A DNA stretch of 64,000 nucleotides from the NCBI RefSeq assembly GCF_008632075.1, contig NZ_VWVM01000003.1, positions 62,001 to 126,000 on the forward strand, written 5' to 3'. The notes beneath the pieces are model-generated. The model was not told the DNA's origin. It saw only the letters and a program-made list of their open reading frames with translations, and ran no database searches. This DNA is from Candidatus Pantoea gossypiicola. Lineage in GTDB: Bacteria; Pseudomonadota; Gammaproteobacteria; Enterobacterales; Enterobacteriaceae. This document shows, in pieces, positions 26,812 to 34,442 of the stretch. Position 1 is the first letter of the stretch; each line of letters opens with the position of its first letter. The translations under genes and the position numbers were made by a program.

Positions 26812-28113
26812 ATGAACATACCGCATAAAACGCTGCTCGCGCTGACCCTGACCGCATTGCTGGCAGGCTGCGATGATGGTGCGCTGGTCGATCCGCAAAA
26901 GCAGATCGGACCCAATCCCGAACTGCCGCAGGCGCAGAACTTCTTTATGCCGCCGATGCAGGTACCGGAAGGCACGCCCTGGAAAGCCGGTGAAATGCCA
27001 AAAGTGGCTGACGGGTTAAAGATTGAAAAGATTGCTGAGAATCTGCAGCATCCGCGTCAGGTCTACGTGCTGCCAAACAATGATGTGCTGGTCGCAGAAT
27101 CCAACGGCCCCTCAAAACCGACGACCCGACCTAAGCAGCTGATTATGGGCATCGTGCAGAAAGCGTCAGGTAAGGGTGGCGCAGGCGGCAACCGCATTAC
27201 GCTGCTGCGCAACGTCAATGGCAAATGGGAGCAGCATCGTTTTATCGAGAATCTGCACTCACCGTTTGGCATGCAGTTGATTGGGAATACGCTCTATGTG
27301 GCGAATGCTGACAGCCTGGTGAAGTTCCCCTATCGCGAAGGGGACACGGAGATTCGCACTGCTCCTGAAGAGGTAACGGAGCTGCCGGGCGGACCGATTA
27401 ACCACCACTGGACCAAAGCCCTTTTAGCCAGCCCTGACGGCAGTAAGCTTTATGTGGGCGTCGGCTCCAACAGTAACGTCACCGAAAACGGCATTGGCGC
27501 AGAGTATCGCCGGGCAGCGGTGCTGGAGGTGGATGCGGCCAGTGGTGCCAGCCGTATTTACGCCAGCGGTCTGCGCAATCCGACTGGCCTGCAGTGGGAA
27601 CCGCAGAGCGGCAAGCTGTGGGCGATCGTCAATGAGCGTGATGAAATCGGCTCCGATCTGGTGCCGGACTACATGACCTCGGTGCAGGATAAAGGCTTCT
27701 ACGGCTGGCCCTACAGCTACTTTGGTCAGCATGTGGATACCCGTGCCGAACCGCAGCGTCCCGACCTGGTTGAGAAGGCGATCAAGCCGGATTATGCCCT
27801 GAGTTCGCATGTCGCGCCACTGGGCCTGCTGTTCTACGGTGGTGATAATATGCCGCAGTACCGTGGTGGTGCGTTTATCAGCGAGCATGGCAGCTGGAAC
27901 CGAACGCCGCTGAATGGCTATAAAGTCGTATGGGTGAAGTTCGAAAACGGTAAGCCGGTGGGTCAGCCGCAGACGGTGGTTTCAGGTTTCCTGACGGACG
28001 ATGAAAAGCAGGTACGTGGTTTGCCGGTGGGTCTCGCCAGCGATAAACAGGGCGGCGTGCTGATTGCTGACGACGCAGGGAACACCATCTGGCGTATCAG
28101 CGCCGCGAAGTAA
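26812..28113 (+). CDS. L-sorbosone/aldose dehydrogenase-like lipoprotein (PQQ beta-propeller)
   Basis: A 433-residue protein with a lipoprotein signal (LLAGC, Cys at about residue 20) and a six-bladed propeller of the glucose/sorbosone dehydrogenase family (LQHPRQVYVLPNNDVLVAESNG; HWTKALLASPDGSKLYVGVGSNSN; FISEHGSWNRTPLNGYKV). Members oxidise aldoses or sorbosone in the periplasm with PQQ. PQQ synthesis genes lie at the left edge of this window. Strong ribosome site AAGGAGGAG. Confidence 0.86.
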   Translation: MNIPHKTLLALTLTALLAGCDDGALVDPQKQIGPNPELPQAQNFFMPPMQVPEGTPWKAGEMPKVADGLKIEKIAENLQHPRQVYVLPNNDVLVAESNGPSKPTTRPKQLIMGIVQKASGKGGAGGNRITLLRNVNGKWEQHRFIENLHSPFGMQLIGNTLYVANADSLVKFPYREGDTEIRTAPEEVTELPGGPINHHWTKALLASPDGSKLYVGVGSNSNVTENGIGAEYRRAAVLEVDAASGASRIYASGLRNPTGLQWEPQSGKLWAIVNERDEIGSDLVPDYMTSVQDKGFYGWPYSYFGQHVDTRAEPQRPDLVEKAIKPDYALSSHVAPLGLLFYGGDNMPQYRGGAFISEHGSWNRTPLNGYKVVWVKFENGKPVGQPQTVVSGFLTDDEKQVRGLPVGLASDKQGGVLIADDAGNTIWRISAAK

Positions 28114-28153
28114 GTTCTGCGCGGCCTGGGTTATCGCCGTAAAACAGGCATAA

Positions 28154-28246
28154 AAAAAGGATTTGGCATCGCGCCAAATCCTTTATTTTTTTGTTCGCTT
28201 CCCGGCTGGTAACCGCGTTGCGAACGAGGTGCTCAGCACTCTCCAC
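28154..28246 (-). ncRNA. IstR-1-like antisense RNA
   Basis: A near-consensus sigma-70 promoter reads leftward: TTGAAA (28277-28282) and TACAAT (28254-28259) with 17-nt spacing. Start would be near 28246. The RNA, about 93 nt, opens with a single-stranded stretch complementary (17 of 18) to 28425-28442 of the tisB-like mRNA, then a GTTCGC/GCGAAC hairpin, then the terminator. Divergent arrangement, length and pairing to a site about 80 nt upstream of the toxin start match the E. coli istR-1/tisB design. RNA expression is inferred. Confidence 0.72.
28156..28192. terminator. Bidirectional rho-independent terminator
   Basis: A 12-bp stem (AAAGGATTTGGC with GCCAAATCCTTT) and 5-nt loop, with T-runs on both sides. 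On the plus strand it ends the sorbosone dehydrogenase gene; on the minus strand it would end the antisense RNA starting near 28246. Confidence 0.92.
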
Positions 28247-28248
28247 AA
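28231..28248. repeat. Direct repeat copy 1 (antisense seed)
   Basis: GCTCAGCACTCTCCACAA. The same sequence with one change recurs at 28425-28442. Because copy 1 is transcribed leftward, its RNA would pair with copy 2 in the rightward mRNA. Confidence 0.85.
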
Positions 28249-28253
28249 GCAAG

Positions 28254-28282
28254 ATTGTAAAATGTGCGGCTAAGGATTTCAA
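28254..28282 (-). promoter_or_regulatory. Promoter of the antisense RNA
   Basis: TTGAAA and TACAAT, each five of six consensus bases, spaced 17 nt. No LexA box lies over it, consistent with constitutive expression. Confidence 0.7.
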
Positions 28283-28296
28283 GTTTCGCCAAAATA

Positions 28297-28312
28297 CTGT
28301 ATGTTTATACAT
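28297..28312. promoter_or_regulatory. LexA box (SOS operator)
   Basis: CTGTATGTTTATACAT in the context taCTGT-N8-ACATgt; only the last half-site base differs from CTGT-N8-ACAG. It lies 211 nt upstream of the toxin peptide start and overlaps the likely -10 region, predicting SOS induction. Confidence 0.78.
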
Positions 28313-28415
28313 GTGTTGAGTGTTGAGCATCGCCTCATTGTCGACTGGCCGCTCCCAGGGGCACGGTTTTAAAATCCCGGCAGGCATCAGGTGGTGCTGG
28401 CCTGTGGCTTTAACC

Positions 28416-28454
28416 ATGAGTGCCGCTCAGCCCTCTCCACAAAGATGTGCTTAG
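28416..28454 (+). other. 12-codon leader frame over the antisense target
   Basis: ATG to TAG frame coding 12 residues that spans the repeat copy 2. E. coli tisA is also an upstream frame of this kind, thought untranslated. It has no clear ribosome site, so translation is doubtful. Confidence 0.3.
28425..28442. repeat. Direct repeat copy 2 (antisense target in the mRNA)
   Basis: GCTCAGCCCTCTCCACAA, 17 of 18 identical to 28231-28248. It sits 82 nt before the toxin ATG, where a ribosome standby site lies in E. coli tisB. Confidence 0.8.
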
Positions 28455-28523
28455 GCGCCCGGCGGGTAGAGTCAAAGCCCTGGTTGCCGAACAGCGCGCT
28501 CCTGAAAAAGGAGAAGGAAAGTG

Positions 28524-28613
28524 ATGGAACTGACTAAGCTGATTCTGGATCTTATCCGGGTCATCTTGCAGATCATCGTTGCCCTTATGCAACTGACCGG
28601 TCACGCAGGTTAA
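28524..28613 (+). CDS. tisB: TisB-like SOS-induced membrane toxin peptide
   Basis: A 29-residue peptide, the same length as E. coli TisB (from memory), beginning MELTKLILDLIRVILQ and forming one amphipathic hydrophobic helix with few charges. TisB inserts in the inner membrane and dissipates the proton gradient, promoting persistence. A strong ribosome site (GGAGAAGGA) precedes the ATG but can pair with CTCCT at 28499-28503. A LexA box, antisense RNA and terminator complete the locus. Sequence identity to TisB is limited, so the call rests on architecture as much as on sequence; Ldr, DinQ or another small toxin remains possible. Confidence 0.75.
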   Translation: MELTKLILDLIRVILQIIVALMQLTGHAG

Positions 28614-28629
28614 CCGGAACTTGAAACAA

Positions 28630-28656
28630 GGCGGAGCTAACCACTCCGCCTTTTTT
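28630..28656 (+). terminator. Rho-independent terminator of the tisB-like mRNA
   Basis: GGCGGAG-ctaacca-CTCCGCC followed by TTTTTT, 16 nt after the peptide stop. Confidence 0.9.
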
Positions 28657-28744
28657 CTGTGTCAATTCTCTGTCATTAAAGGCGGGTAAGGTGGTTCGGC
28701 AAAAGCACGCCGCCGGGGTGCTGCTTATCCTGACCGGGAGTAAT

Positions 28745-29377
28745 ATGTCCATTGCCGCCGTTATGCCCGCCCGATTAACGCACACCTGGATTGATGAGAG
28801 TGTACGGATGCGGGAAACCACCGTGGGTCAGCAGTGTGAGATCCTGGCGCACAGCACGCTGGAGTACAGCGTGCTGGGTGACTTCTCCTATGTCGGCGAG
28901 CACTGCTGCCTGGCTGATACCAAGGTGGGGCGTTTCTGCGCCATTGCCAATCAGGTGCGTATCGGTGCGCCGAATCATCCTATGGATCGGGCTTCGCAGC
29001 ATCGCTTTACCTACTGCCCGGAGTATTATCATCCCGACGCACGGCGCGATCAGGGCTTCTTTGCAGCCCGCCGTGCCGATAGGATAGTCATCGGAAATGA
29101 TGTCTGGATCGGGCACGGCGTGATTGTGCTGCCTGGCGTCACTATTGGCGATGGTGCGGTGCTGGCCGCGGGCGCAGTCGTAACCAAACACGTTGCGCCT
29201 TACACCGTGGTGGGCGGTGTTCCGGCCCGGCCGTTGCGGGTCCGATTTACGCCCGCGATTGCCGCCCGCCTGCAGCGCATTGCCTGGTGGAACTGGCCAC
29301 TGGAAAAACTGCTCGCAAATCTGCCCGACTTTCAGCACGGCGACATCGACGCGTTCTGTCAGCGGCACGGGGAGTAA
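28745..29377 (+). CDS. Hexapeptide-repeat acetyltransferase (CatB/phosphonate-associated type)
   Basis: A 210-residue left-handed beta-helix transferase. The CatB-type catalytic region is visible ([58 protein letters not shown]). The close group includes an acetyltransferase family found in phosphonate utilisation clusters, as well as xenobiotic acetyltransferases. No phosphonate genes adjoin it here. ATG at 28745 follows GGGAG; the frame is open further upstream without a ribosome site. Confidence 0.8.
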   Translation: MSIAAVMPARLTHTWIDESVRMRETTVGQQCEILAHSTLEYSVLGDFSYVGEHCCLADTKVGRFCAIANQVRIGAPNHPMDRASQHRFTYCPEYYHPDARRDQGFFAARRADRIVIGNDVWIGHGVIVLPGVTIGDGAVLAAGAVVTKHVAPYTVVGGVPARPLRVRFTPAIAARLQRIAWWNWPLEKLLANLPDFQHGDIDAFCQRHGE

Positions 29378-29713
29378 TCATCTCAACGTCAGCCGGTTCG
29401 CACACCGATTCAGCACGGCGAGTAGCAGATGTATGAATTTCATGATTGACGTGCGCCATACCAACAGAGAAAGGCAGAGGCGCTGACGGCTGCCCCACCA
29501 TCCTCTCTTAATCTGGCAGGCCTGACACTCCACGCGATCCCGATCATCATCGTCAGCCTGTCGGTATCATCACATTTTCCAATGACAGGTTACCTTGTAA
29601 CTTGCCCATGCCCATGACATTCTCGCTGATTGTATAGACATGTATCTTCAATCCTGGGTCGGGCACTTCACTTTTTCAGTTAACGCGTCTCTCACTGTTT
29701 CAGCGAGGAATCT

Positions 29714-31144
29714 ATGTCGGTCAAAACATCTGTAGCAGACTATTCAGGCGCAGAGAAACAGCGCCTGTCAGAAACCCGTTCCATTGATTACATCCCATTG
29801 CGCGAACGGCACGGTCATCCCTTCAGCCAGTTCACGCTCTGGTTCGGTGGCAATCTGCAAATCACGGCCATTGTCACGGGCGCGCTGGCCGTGGTGCTGG
29901 GTGGCGACGTTGTATGGTCGCTCATCGGGTTACTGGTGGGGCAGATTCTGGGTGCAGCGATCATGTCTTTACATGCTATTCAGGGCCCGCGCCTGGGCTT
30001 ACCACAGATGATCACCAGTCGTATGCAGTTTGGCGTATTTGGTGCCGTCATTCCGCTGGTGCTGGTCTGCATGATGTATGTAGGGTTCTCAGCCAGCGGG
30101 ACAGTGTTAGCGGGGCAGGCGCTGGCTAAACTTATCCATGTCAGCAATTCAGCCGGAATGATCCTGTTCAGCATCCTCATCGTGATTATTGCGGTTCTGG
30201 GCTATCGCGTCATCCATCAGCTGGGGAAAGTGGCGAGCGTTATCGGCGTTTTAGCCTTTGCTTATCTGTTCATAACGCTGTTTTCTGCGCATGATTTATC
30301 CGCCGTCTGGCAGAATCAGCACTTTACCGTAGCGAATTTCCTGCTGGCGGTCTCCCTTTCTTCGTCATGGCAGATTGCTTTCTGTCCCTATGTCTCGGAC
30401 TATTCGCGCTATCTGCCGGCGGATGTCTCTGCAAAGAAACTGTTCAGCGCGGTCTTTTTCGGCACTGTGCTTGGCACGCAGGCTTCAATGACGCTGGGGG
30501 TGATCGTCGCGGCGATTGCCGGTAGTGCGTTTGCAGGTAATGAGGTGGGTTACATCGTGAGCATGGGCAGCACGGCGACCATGGCGATGGTGATTTATTT
30601 CGCAATTTGCTTTGGGAAAATCACCTTTACCACGCTGAATGCCTACGGCAGTTTTATGTCACTGACGACCATTGTGTCTGGCTTCCGGCAGCAAACCACG
30701 CTGAGCCGGGGCGCACGCATTCTGTTTGTGGTGCTGATGGTGGCGCTGGCCTGCGTCATTGCTCTGCTCAGTGAACCGGCGTTTTTGAAATCCTTCACTC
30801 ACTTCCTGCTCTTCCTGCTGGCTTTTTTTGTGCCCTGGAGCGCGATCAGCCTGACCGATTTCTATCTGATCACCAAAGGCAGGGTTGATGTCCCGGCGCT
30901 GTCGCAGCCCGATGGACGCTATGGACGCTGGAATCTGGCCGGTATCACCGTCTATTTCCTGGGCGTGCTGGTACAACTGCCGTTTATTGATAATCCGCTG
31001 CACCATGGCTCGCTGACCTGGATTTTTGCCGGCAATGATGTCTCGTGGATCATCGGCTGGTTTGCGACGGCGCTGTTATGGCTATTCACCAGCCGCTGGG
31101 ATCGCCGTGGCAGACCTGAACAGTCAATCTATACCGCGATATGA
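29714..31144 (+). CDS. NCS1-family nucleobase permease (CodB/purine type)
   Basis: A 476-residue, twelve-helix permease. NCS1 features include the helix 1 region LWFGGNLQITAIVTGAL, GPRLGLPQMITSRMQFG in helix 3 and SSWQIAFCPYVSDYSRYLP in helix 6. Substrate is probably cytosine, a purine, hydantoin or thiamine-like compound. It is alone, so the choice cannot be made. Upstream 29378-29713 has no gene; I see only a short GTTAC/GTAAC dyad near 29590. Confidence 0.85.
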   Translation: MSVKTSVADYSGAEKQRLSETRSIDYIPLRERHGHPFSQFTLWFGGNLQITAIVTGALAVVLGGDVVWSLIGLLVGQILGAAIMSLHAIQGPRLGLPQMITSRMQFGVFGAVIPLVLVCMMYVGFSASGTVLAGQALAKLIHVSNSAGMILFSILIVIIAVLGYRVIHQLGKVASVIGVLAFAYLFITLFSAHDLSAVWQNQHFTVANFLLAVSLSSSWQIAFCPYVSDYSRYLPADVSAKKLFSAVFFGTVLGTQASMTLGVIVAAIAGSAFAGNEVGYIVSMGSTATMAMVIYFAICFGKITFTTLNAYGSFMSLTTIVSGFRQQTTLSRGARILFVVLMVALACVIALLSEPAFLKSFTHFLLFLLAFFVPWSAISLTDFYLITKGRVDVPALSQPDGRYGRWNLAGITVYFLGVLVQLPFIDNPLHHGSLTWIFAGNDVSWIIGWFATALLWLFTSRWDRRGRPEQSIYTAI

Positions 31145-31152
31145 AAAGGTAA

Positions 31153-31179
31153 AAGCCGCCCTGGAGGGCGGCTTTTTTT
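31153..31179 (+). terminator. Rho-independent terminator after the NCS1 permease
   Basis: AAGCCGCCC-tgga-GGGCGGCTT followed by TTTTT. Confidence 0.92.
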
Positions 31180-31256
31180 CAGGGGCTGGATGTGTGACAG
31201 GCAGGGTGTCAGGCTGAGGCGCAATCCGTCAAATCAGAAAATCTCGCCGCCTGAGA

Positions 31257-32579
31257 TTATGCCGCCGAAACATCCGCCGCGCCGGTCTGCGCTTCGGCCA
31301 CCAGCGGTTTCTCCGGCTGTAACAACGTCATCGCCAGCATGCTGCCAAAGGCGATGACTGCAGTGACGGTAAACATCGCGTTGTAACCGTAATATTCCGC
31401 CAGCCAGCCACAGAGCATCGGAGAGATAATTGCCGCCAGGTTGGCTATGGCCAGTGTCATGCCGCTATAGGTGCCAACCGACGCTTTCGGGGTGACATCG
31501 ATGACTACCGACCAGTAGACATTATTCACCAGCGCATTCAGCGCATTGCCCAGGGTCATCAGCGCGATAATCCCGGCGGCCGACTGCACGTAGGGGATCG
31601 CCATAAAACAGCATGCGGTGCCGCACAGCGTGACCGCCGCAAACAGATTGCGCGCCAGCCGCAGATTACCGAAGCGGGCCAGCAGGGCATCGGCAATACG
31701 ACCGCCCAGCAGCACGGTGATGCAGGCACCACTCCAGGGGATCATCGCCACGTACCATAGTGAGTGCAGGTCGTAATGGAAATTATCCTGCAGATACTTC
31801 GGCATCCAGGTCACCAGGGTAAAGGTGATGTAGAGGAAGGAGAAGTAGCCCAGCGCGTTGCAGACCAGCGTGCGGCTGGTAAAGAAGCGCCACCAGGGCA
31901 GGGAGACGCTGTCGCCTGTGCTGCGGCGCTGACCGTTCTGGATCAGTGTGCGTTCAGCCGCGCTGGTGTGAGGGCTCTTATCCGGGCTGTCACTGAAGGT
32001 GCGGGCAAACAGCGCCATCGCCAGCAGGGAGAACACACCCAGCAGGATAAACATCATACGCCAGTCATGAGTCAGCAGCAGCAGGCCAACCGCAATCGGC
32101 GCAGTCAGCAGTGCGCCAACCTGAGTAGAGAGCAGGCCAATACCCAGTGCAAAGCCGCGCTCGTTATCGGGTGCCCAGTGGGCAATCGCTTTGTTCATCA
32201 GCGCATAGGCCGGGCCTTCAGAAAAACCAAACAGGATGCGCAGAGCCGCAAAGCCCATAATGGCAGAGCCGCCAAACAGTGCCATGCCCAGTTCACCCGC
32301 CCAGGCGGTGGCGATCTCCAGCAGCGACCAGAGCACGCCGGCCAGCAGCCAGACTTTCTTCGTGCCGATACGGTCGGCAAGGAAGCCACCACACAGCGAA
32401 CCAAACAGATAACCGAAGCCAAAGTAACCCAGCACGGCACCGAGCTGGACTTTGCTGAAGTGGTACTCTGCCGCAATGGCGTTGGCCGCAAATGACAGCG
32501 CGCCGCGATCGATGTAGTTGATCAGGGCGATCAGGAACAGCAGTGAAAATATTGTGTAACGGTAACGGCTGGATCTCAT
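31257..32579 (-). CDS. MFS transporter, anion:cation symporter (hexuronate/phthalate) family
   Basis: A 440-residue twelve-helix MFS protein. The N-terminal FLIALINYIDRGALSFA with loop GGFLADRIGTKKVWL is typical of the ACS group (ExuT, GarP, DgoT, LgoT), which import sugar acids with protons. No metabolic gene is next to it. ATG at 32579 follows GGAGA; upstream in-frame starts lack a ribosome site. Confidence 0.85.
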   Translation of the reverse strand: MRSSRYRYTIFSLLFLIALINYIDRGALSFAANAIAAEYHFSKVQLGAVLGYFGFGYLFGSLCGGFLADRIGTKKVWLLAGVLWSLLEIATAWAGELGMALFGGSAIMGFAALRILFGFSEGPAYALMNKAIAHWAPDNERGFALGIGLLSTQVGALLTAPIAVGLLLLTHDWRMMFILLGVFSLLAMALFARTFSDSPDKSPHTSAAERTLIQNGQRRSTGDSVSLPWWRFFTSRTLVCNALGYFSFLYITFTLVTWMPKYLQDNFHYDLHSLWYVAMIPWSGACITVLLGGRIADALLARFGNLRLARNLFAAVTLCGTACCFMAIPYVQSAAGIIALMTLGNALNALVNNVYWSVVIDVTPKASVGTYSGMTLAIANLAAIISPMLCGWLAEYYGYNAMFTVTAVIAFGSMLAMTLLQPEKPLVAEAQTGAADVSAA

Positions 32580-32769
32580 CTCACGTCTCCTGATTAGGTA
32601 TCTCAGGAGAGCCAAAGCAAGATTAATGCCGGAGAAGAGCTCTCTCCGACAAAAACACCGCTGACAGAGGCTGCGGGCTGCTGAGCCTGCGTTTAACGGG
32701 TTAACTGATCCCGCTAATTATTCGCCTGCGCATCAATGCGGTGCAGTCATTGCCTGTCGATGGTGAAGC

Positions 32770-33774
32770 TCATGCAGCGTTATGATGCGTGCTGCTGACG
32801 TGGGGCAGCGGGATAACCAGGGCTTCCGCTTCAGCCGTGACTTTATCCTGTGGCGTTTCGCCAACATGCTGCAAAATCTGCCGCTGATACGTCGCATCAG
32901 CCACTGTTGTCTGTTCACTCAGCAGCACACCCGCTTCATTAACATTTTTTCCTGCCACTTTTACTTTGCTGGTGGCACTGACCAGCATCCACTCATATTC
33001 AATATCGACATGACCGCTATCAATACAGCGAACTCCACGCTGACTTAAATCATAAGCCAGCACGGTCGCCGTCGGACCTAAAGAAATTAAGACCAGATCA
33101 AAGTCGACGGCATTCGCTAATACCGTATCGAAGAGACGATCATAAACGGAAAAAGCATTACGGTTCAGCGTTGTAATACGTTTTATTTCGCTGGCCCCCT
33201 CCAGTAAATCATTGCCTAATCCCAGACGTGTGCCACTGCCCTCAACAATTAATACCCGGCGACCCTGGTAGAGCTGTTTAAATTTATCGAATATCGTCCT
33301 GGATAAGTGTTTGCTTTTATAGTCGTGATAAGGGCGGGTCACCGAGGTATTGCCATACTGGTATTGATGATTCAGCAGATCATCATAATGTTTAAAGTAA
33401 AATGATTTATGGAAGAACCAGAACAGGGCCGATCCATTTTTCATATTGCGGGTGGTGCGAAAAGCATCCGGCAGGCAAATCAGACAGTTCGGGTTGTCCC
33501 GGGGCTCCTGCTGCAGCAGCGTCTTGAGCCTTGCCGACAGTTTTGGGTCAAATGGCTGAAAGCCAATGTTTTTATACCAGGTCATCTCCAGTTCCCCGTC
33601 GCCGTAACGGGCCAGTGATAATTGCGGTTTACGTAATAGCAGATCGATTGTTTCTTCTATCGACATGACGGAATAACGCTTTACCCGTGCCTGCGCGGCA
33701 GGATAGCGAATGGCCGCATTAATGAATTTAAACGGGAAACGAAACTTACGATAAATAGCATGAAGTGCGGACAT
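32770..33774 (-). CDS. GT-D fold (SP_1767-like) glycosyltransferase
   Basis: A 334-residue protein with the GT-D fold pattern: SLARYGDGELEMT near residue 54 (nucleotide-sugar binding) and the acidic DxE in SGHVDIEYEW near residue 258. These enzymes add sugars to surface glycans or glycoproteins. It has AT-richer codon use than its neighbours (many TTA, ATA), and no polysaccharide genes adjoin, so horizontal gain is possible. It is divergent from gcd across 668 nt. Confidence 0.78.
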   Translation of the reverse strand: MSALHAIYRKFRFPFKFINAAIRYPAAQARVKRYSVMSIEETIDLLLRKPQLSLARYGDGELEMTWYKNIGFQPFDPKLSARLKTLLQQEPRDNPNCLICLPDAFRTTRNMKNGSALFWFFHKSFYFKHYDDLLNHQYQYGNTSVTRPYHDYKSKHLSRTIFDKFKQLYQGRRVLIVEGSGTRLGLGNDLLEGASEIKRITTLNRNAFSVYDRLFDTVLANAVDFDLVLISLGPTATVLAYDLSQRGVRCIDSGHVDIEYEWMLVSATSKVKVAGKNVNEAGVLLSEQTTVADATYQRQILQHVGETPQDKVTAEAEALVIPLPHVSSTHHNAA

Positions 33775-34442
33775 AGTTAGCCTGCCTGGGTTATTGTTGC
33801 CAGAGAAAATCCCGCCTGCTTGCCGGATAAATTCTTATAAGAGTGATGATATATATCACAGATAAAAGTAGGGTCGGGCTACGGAATATCTGAAATCGTT
33901 TTATTCAACAGAATCCCTGACATTATTAATATATTCCTCACTGAAGGCAGCGCTAAAAAATAATGTCAGAATAAAGTCAATTACCAGAAATAATAATCTG
34001 AAAATCATTGAAACCGCATGAGCACTGATAACCTGACGGTATAAGACATCAGCGCACTACGTTTTCTGATTTTAGCATTAAGAGTTGTTGCAGCAAGACG
34101 TTAATAAACCATTATGCTTATTTGACACTCATTATCCCTGTCTGATCAGACTTAAGCTGGCGTTAATGAAGCGTGGCTGGTCTGTCAGTTATTCACCTTT
34201 GAACAAAAGGTGCGATAATTCACGTCCTATCGTTAATTTTTTGTGATGAATATCGCGTATTTTCCCCTTAGGAAAGTAAATAAAGCGGTCTTAACGCTTC
34301 TGCAATCGCTATTTTTAATCAATATTACTAATGATTTACGCCTGTACACGTTTTTACATATTTCACATGTAAGTTAAAATCTCGTTGAATTTATGTTTCC
34401 AGCTTAACTTTCTGATGACCGCTAATGACCCGAGGAAGGATC
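33775..34442. other. AT-rich control region between the glycosyltransferase and gcd
   Basis: 668 nt without a gene, clearly more AT-rich than its surroundings. I see a weak CRP-like sequence near 33845-33860 (only the TCACA half is good) and no terminator. It presumably holds divergent promoters. Confidence 0.5.

Noticed and set aside
28410-28604. 64-codon minus-strand frame opposite the tisB-like peptide
   Set aside because: No ribosome site; the plus-strand peptide has a strong one plus LexA box and terminator.
33840-33860. CRP-like site upstream of gcd
   Set aside because: Only one half-site is good; the other matches three of five bases.
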